From Desulfovibrio sp. (GTDB lineage: Bacteria > Desulfobacterota > Desulfovibrionia > Desulfovibrionales > Desulfovibrionaceae), in contig JAISKZ010000007.1 of NCBI GenBank assembly GCA_031260725.1, positions 1 to 50,351 of the forward strand: a DNA stretch of 50,351 nt, read 5' to 3'. Each line of letters starts with the position of its first letter. Position 1 is the first letter of the stretch. The position numbers were made by a program, and so were the translations under genes. The notes beneath the pieces were generated by a model. The model made no database searches. It saw only the letters and a program-made list of their open reading frames with translations, and was not told where the DNA came from. Of this stretch, positions 49,831-50,351 are shown one piece after another.

Positions 49831-50070
49831 TTATTCCAGAATCTCCAGCGCCACGCGTTTTTTCACCCTGGTGGAAACAGCGTTCAGCACGGCGCGTATG
49901 GCGCGGGCGGTACGCCCCTGCCTGCCGATAACCTTGCCCACGTCTTCTTTTGCCACCTTGAGCTCAAGAACGTAGGCCTGATCCCCTTCCGTTTCACTGA
50001 CCTGCACCGCTTCAGGATGATCCACCAGAGATTTGGCAATATACTCAATCAGGGCTTTCACTGCCTGCAT
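49831..50070 (-). CDS. khpA: KH-domain RNA-binding protein KhpA
   Basis: A small KH-domain protein of 79 residues. It has [21 protein letters not shown] and the KH loop [20 protein letters not shown] (GxxG as GRQG). KhpA binds RNA and is linked with cell-size and translation control. The ORF track starts at TTG 50085; ATG 50070 fits homologues better, though GAGG directly touches it. It lies between rpsP and rimM, the classic order rpsP-khpA-rimM. Confidence 0.93.
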   Translation of the reverse strand: MQAVKALIEYIAKSLVDHPEAVQVSETEGDQAYVLELKVAKEDVGKVIGRQGRTARAIRAVLNAVSTRVKKRVALEILE

Positions 50071-50133
50071 CCTCACAAAATTCAAAGAAACGCAAAAATG
50101 ACAAAGGCCACGCCGGGGGAACGCCGTCTCCAG

Positions 50134-50351
50134 CTAGGGCATGTGCTTTTTTATCAGCGAGCGCACCGTGTCCGTGGATTCAGCGCCGCGCGCAAGCCAT
50201 TCTCTGATTTTGGCCGCGTCAAGCTTCACTTCCGCAGGATCAACCATGGGGTTGTAGTATCCCAGAAAATCCAGCGGACGACCGTCACGGCGGGTTTCGT
50301 CCGTGGCGGCCACTACCCGGTAAAAAGGATGCTTCTTGCTGCCGAGACGGG
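50134..50351 (-). CDS. rpsP: 30S ribosomal protein S16 (start cut off)
   Basis: Not in the ORF track because its start lies beyond the window. The minus strand reads [34 protein letters not shown] and ends [20 protein letters not shown], which is S16. It is incorporated in the 30S body. Only a handful of N-terminal residues are missing. khpA follows 63 bases downstream. Confidence 0.96.
   Translation of the reverse strand, partial: RLGSKKHPFYRVVAATDETRRDGRPLDFLGYYNPMVDPAEVKLDAAKIREWLARGAESTDTVRSLIKKHMP

Overview
This window looks like a chromosomal segment from a Desulfovibrionaceae-type deltaproteobacterium. The evidence is indirect: moderately GC-rich DNA, a futalosine-pathway menaquinone gene (mqnA), a sigma-54-controlled TauE/SafE anion exporter operon, split dihydroorotate dehydrogenase genes (pyrD/pyrK), and the general gene mix. 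A truncated glucokinase and other short remnants suggest some gene decay. Everything here was read by eye from the sequence and the ORF track; no database search was run. I saw no tRNA, rRNA, CRISPR array, insertion sequence or prophage.

Layout. (1) 1-2.9 kb, + strand: the end of glmM with a terminator, then a membrane-anchored unknown, cobU and a secreted unknown. (2) 2.9-9.3 kb, - strand: a membrane-bound sigma-54 activator, a PEP-synthase-like protein without its usual C-terminal barrel, and an MFS permease, chained by overlap or short gaps. (3) 9.4-11.5 kb, + strand: a consensus sigma-54 promoter driving a small membrane protein, a TauE/SafE exporter and a lipoprotein; the divergent activator is its obvious candidate regulator. 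(4) 11.5-18.9 kb, + strand: two membrane unknowns, then pgi, a histidine kinase, coaX, eno and folD. (5) 18.9-23.7 kb, + strand: a four-gene sugar module with a KdnB-like Fe-dehydrogenase, a KdnA-like aminotransferase, a cytidylyltransferase-PseG fusion and an SpsF-like cytidylyltransferase. It probably makes a CMP-activated amino-ulosonic acid.

(6) 23.7-31.0 kb, - strand: ABC-F ATPase, SDR, GNAT-like protein, pyrD, pyrK, tadA and a LOG-family protein, mostly overlapping or tightly spaced. (7) 31.1-34.1 kb, + strand: rsmD, coaD, miaA, a glucokinase remnant and mqnA, linked by four-base start/stop overlaps. (8) 34.2-41.9 kb, + strand: a surface-polysaccharide region with a sigma-70-like promoter, three glycosyltransferases, an SDR, a 50-residue coupled ORF, and rmlB-rmlA-rmlC without rmlD. 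Part of this block is strikingly AT-rich. (9) 42.1-49.2 kb, - strand: a PKS-like protein with acyltransferase, carrier and dehydratase-like regions but no ketosynthase, followed by a TolC-like outer-membrane protein, an HlyD-like adaptor and a Wzx-type flippase. (10) 49.3-50.35 kb, - strand: rimM, khpA and the start-truncated end of rpsP.

The strongest candidates for something undescribed are the KS-less PKS plus export/flippase operon directly behind rimM, the Kdn-like CMP-sugar module, and the divergent sigma-54 system with a non-canonical GAFTGA loop.
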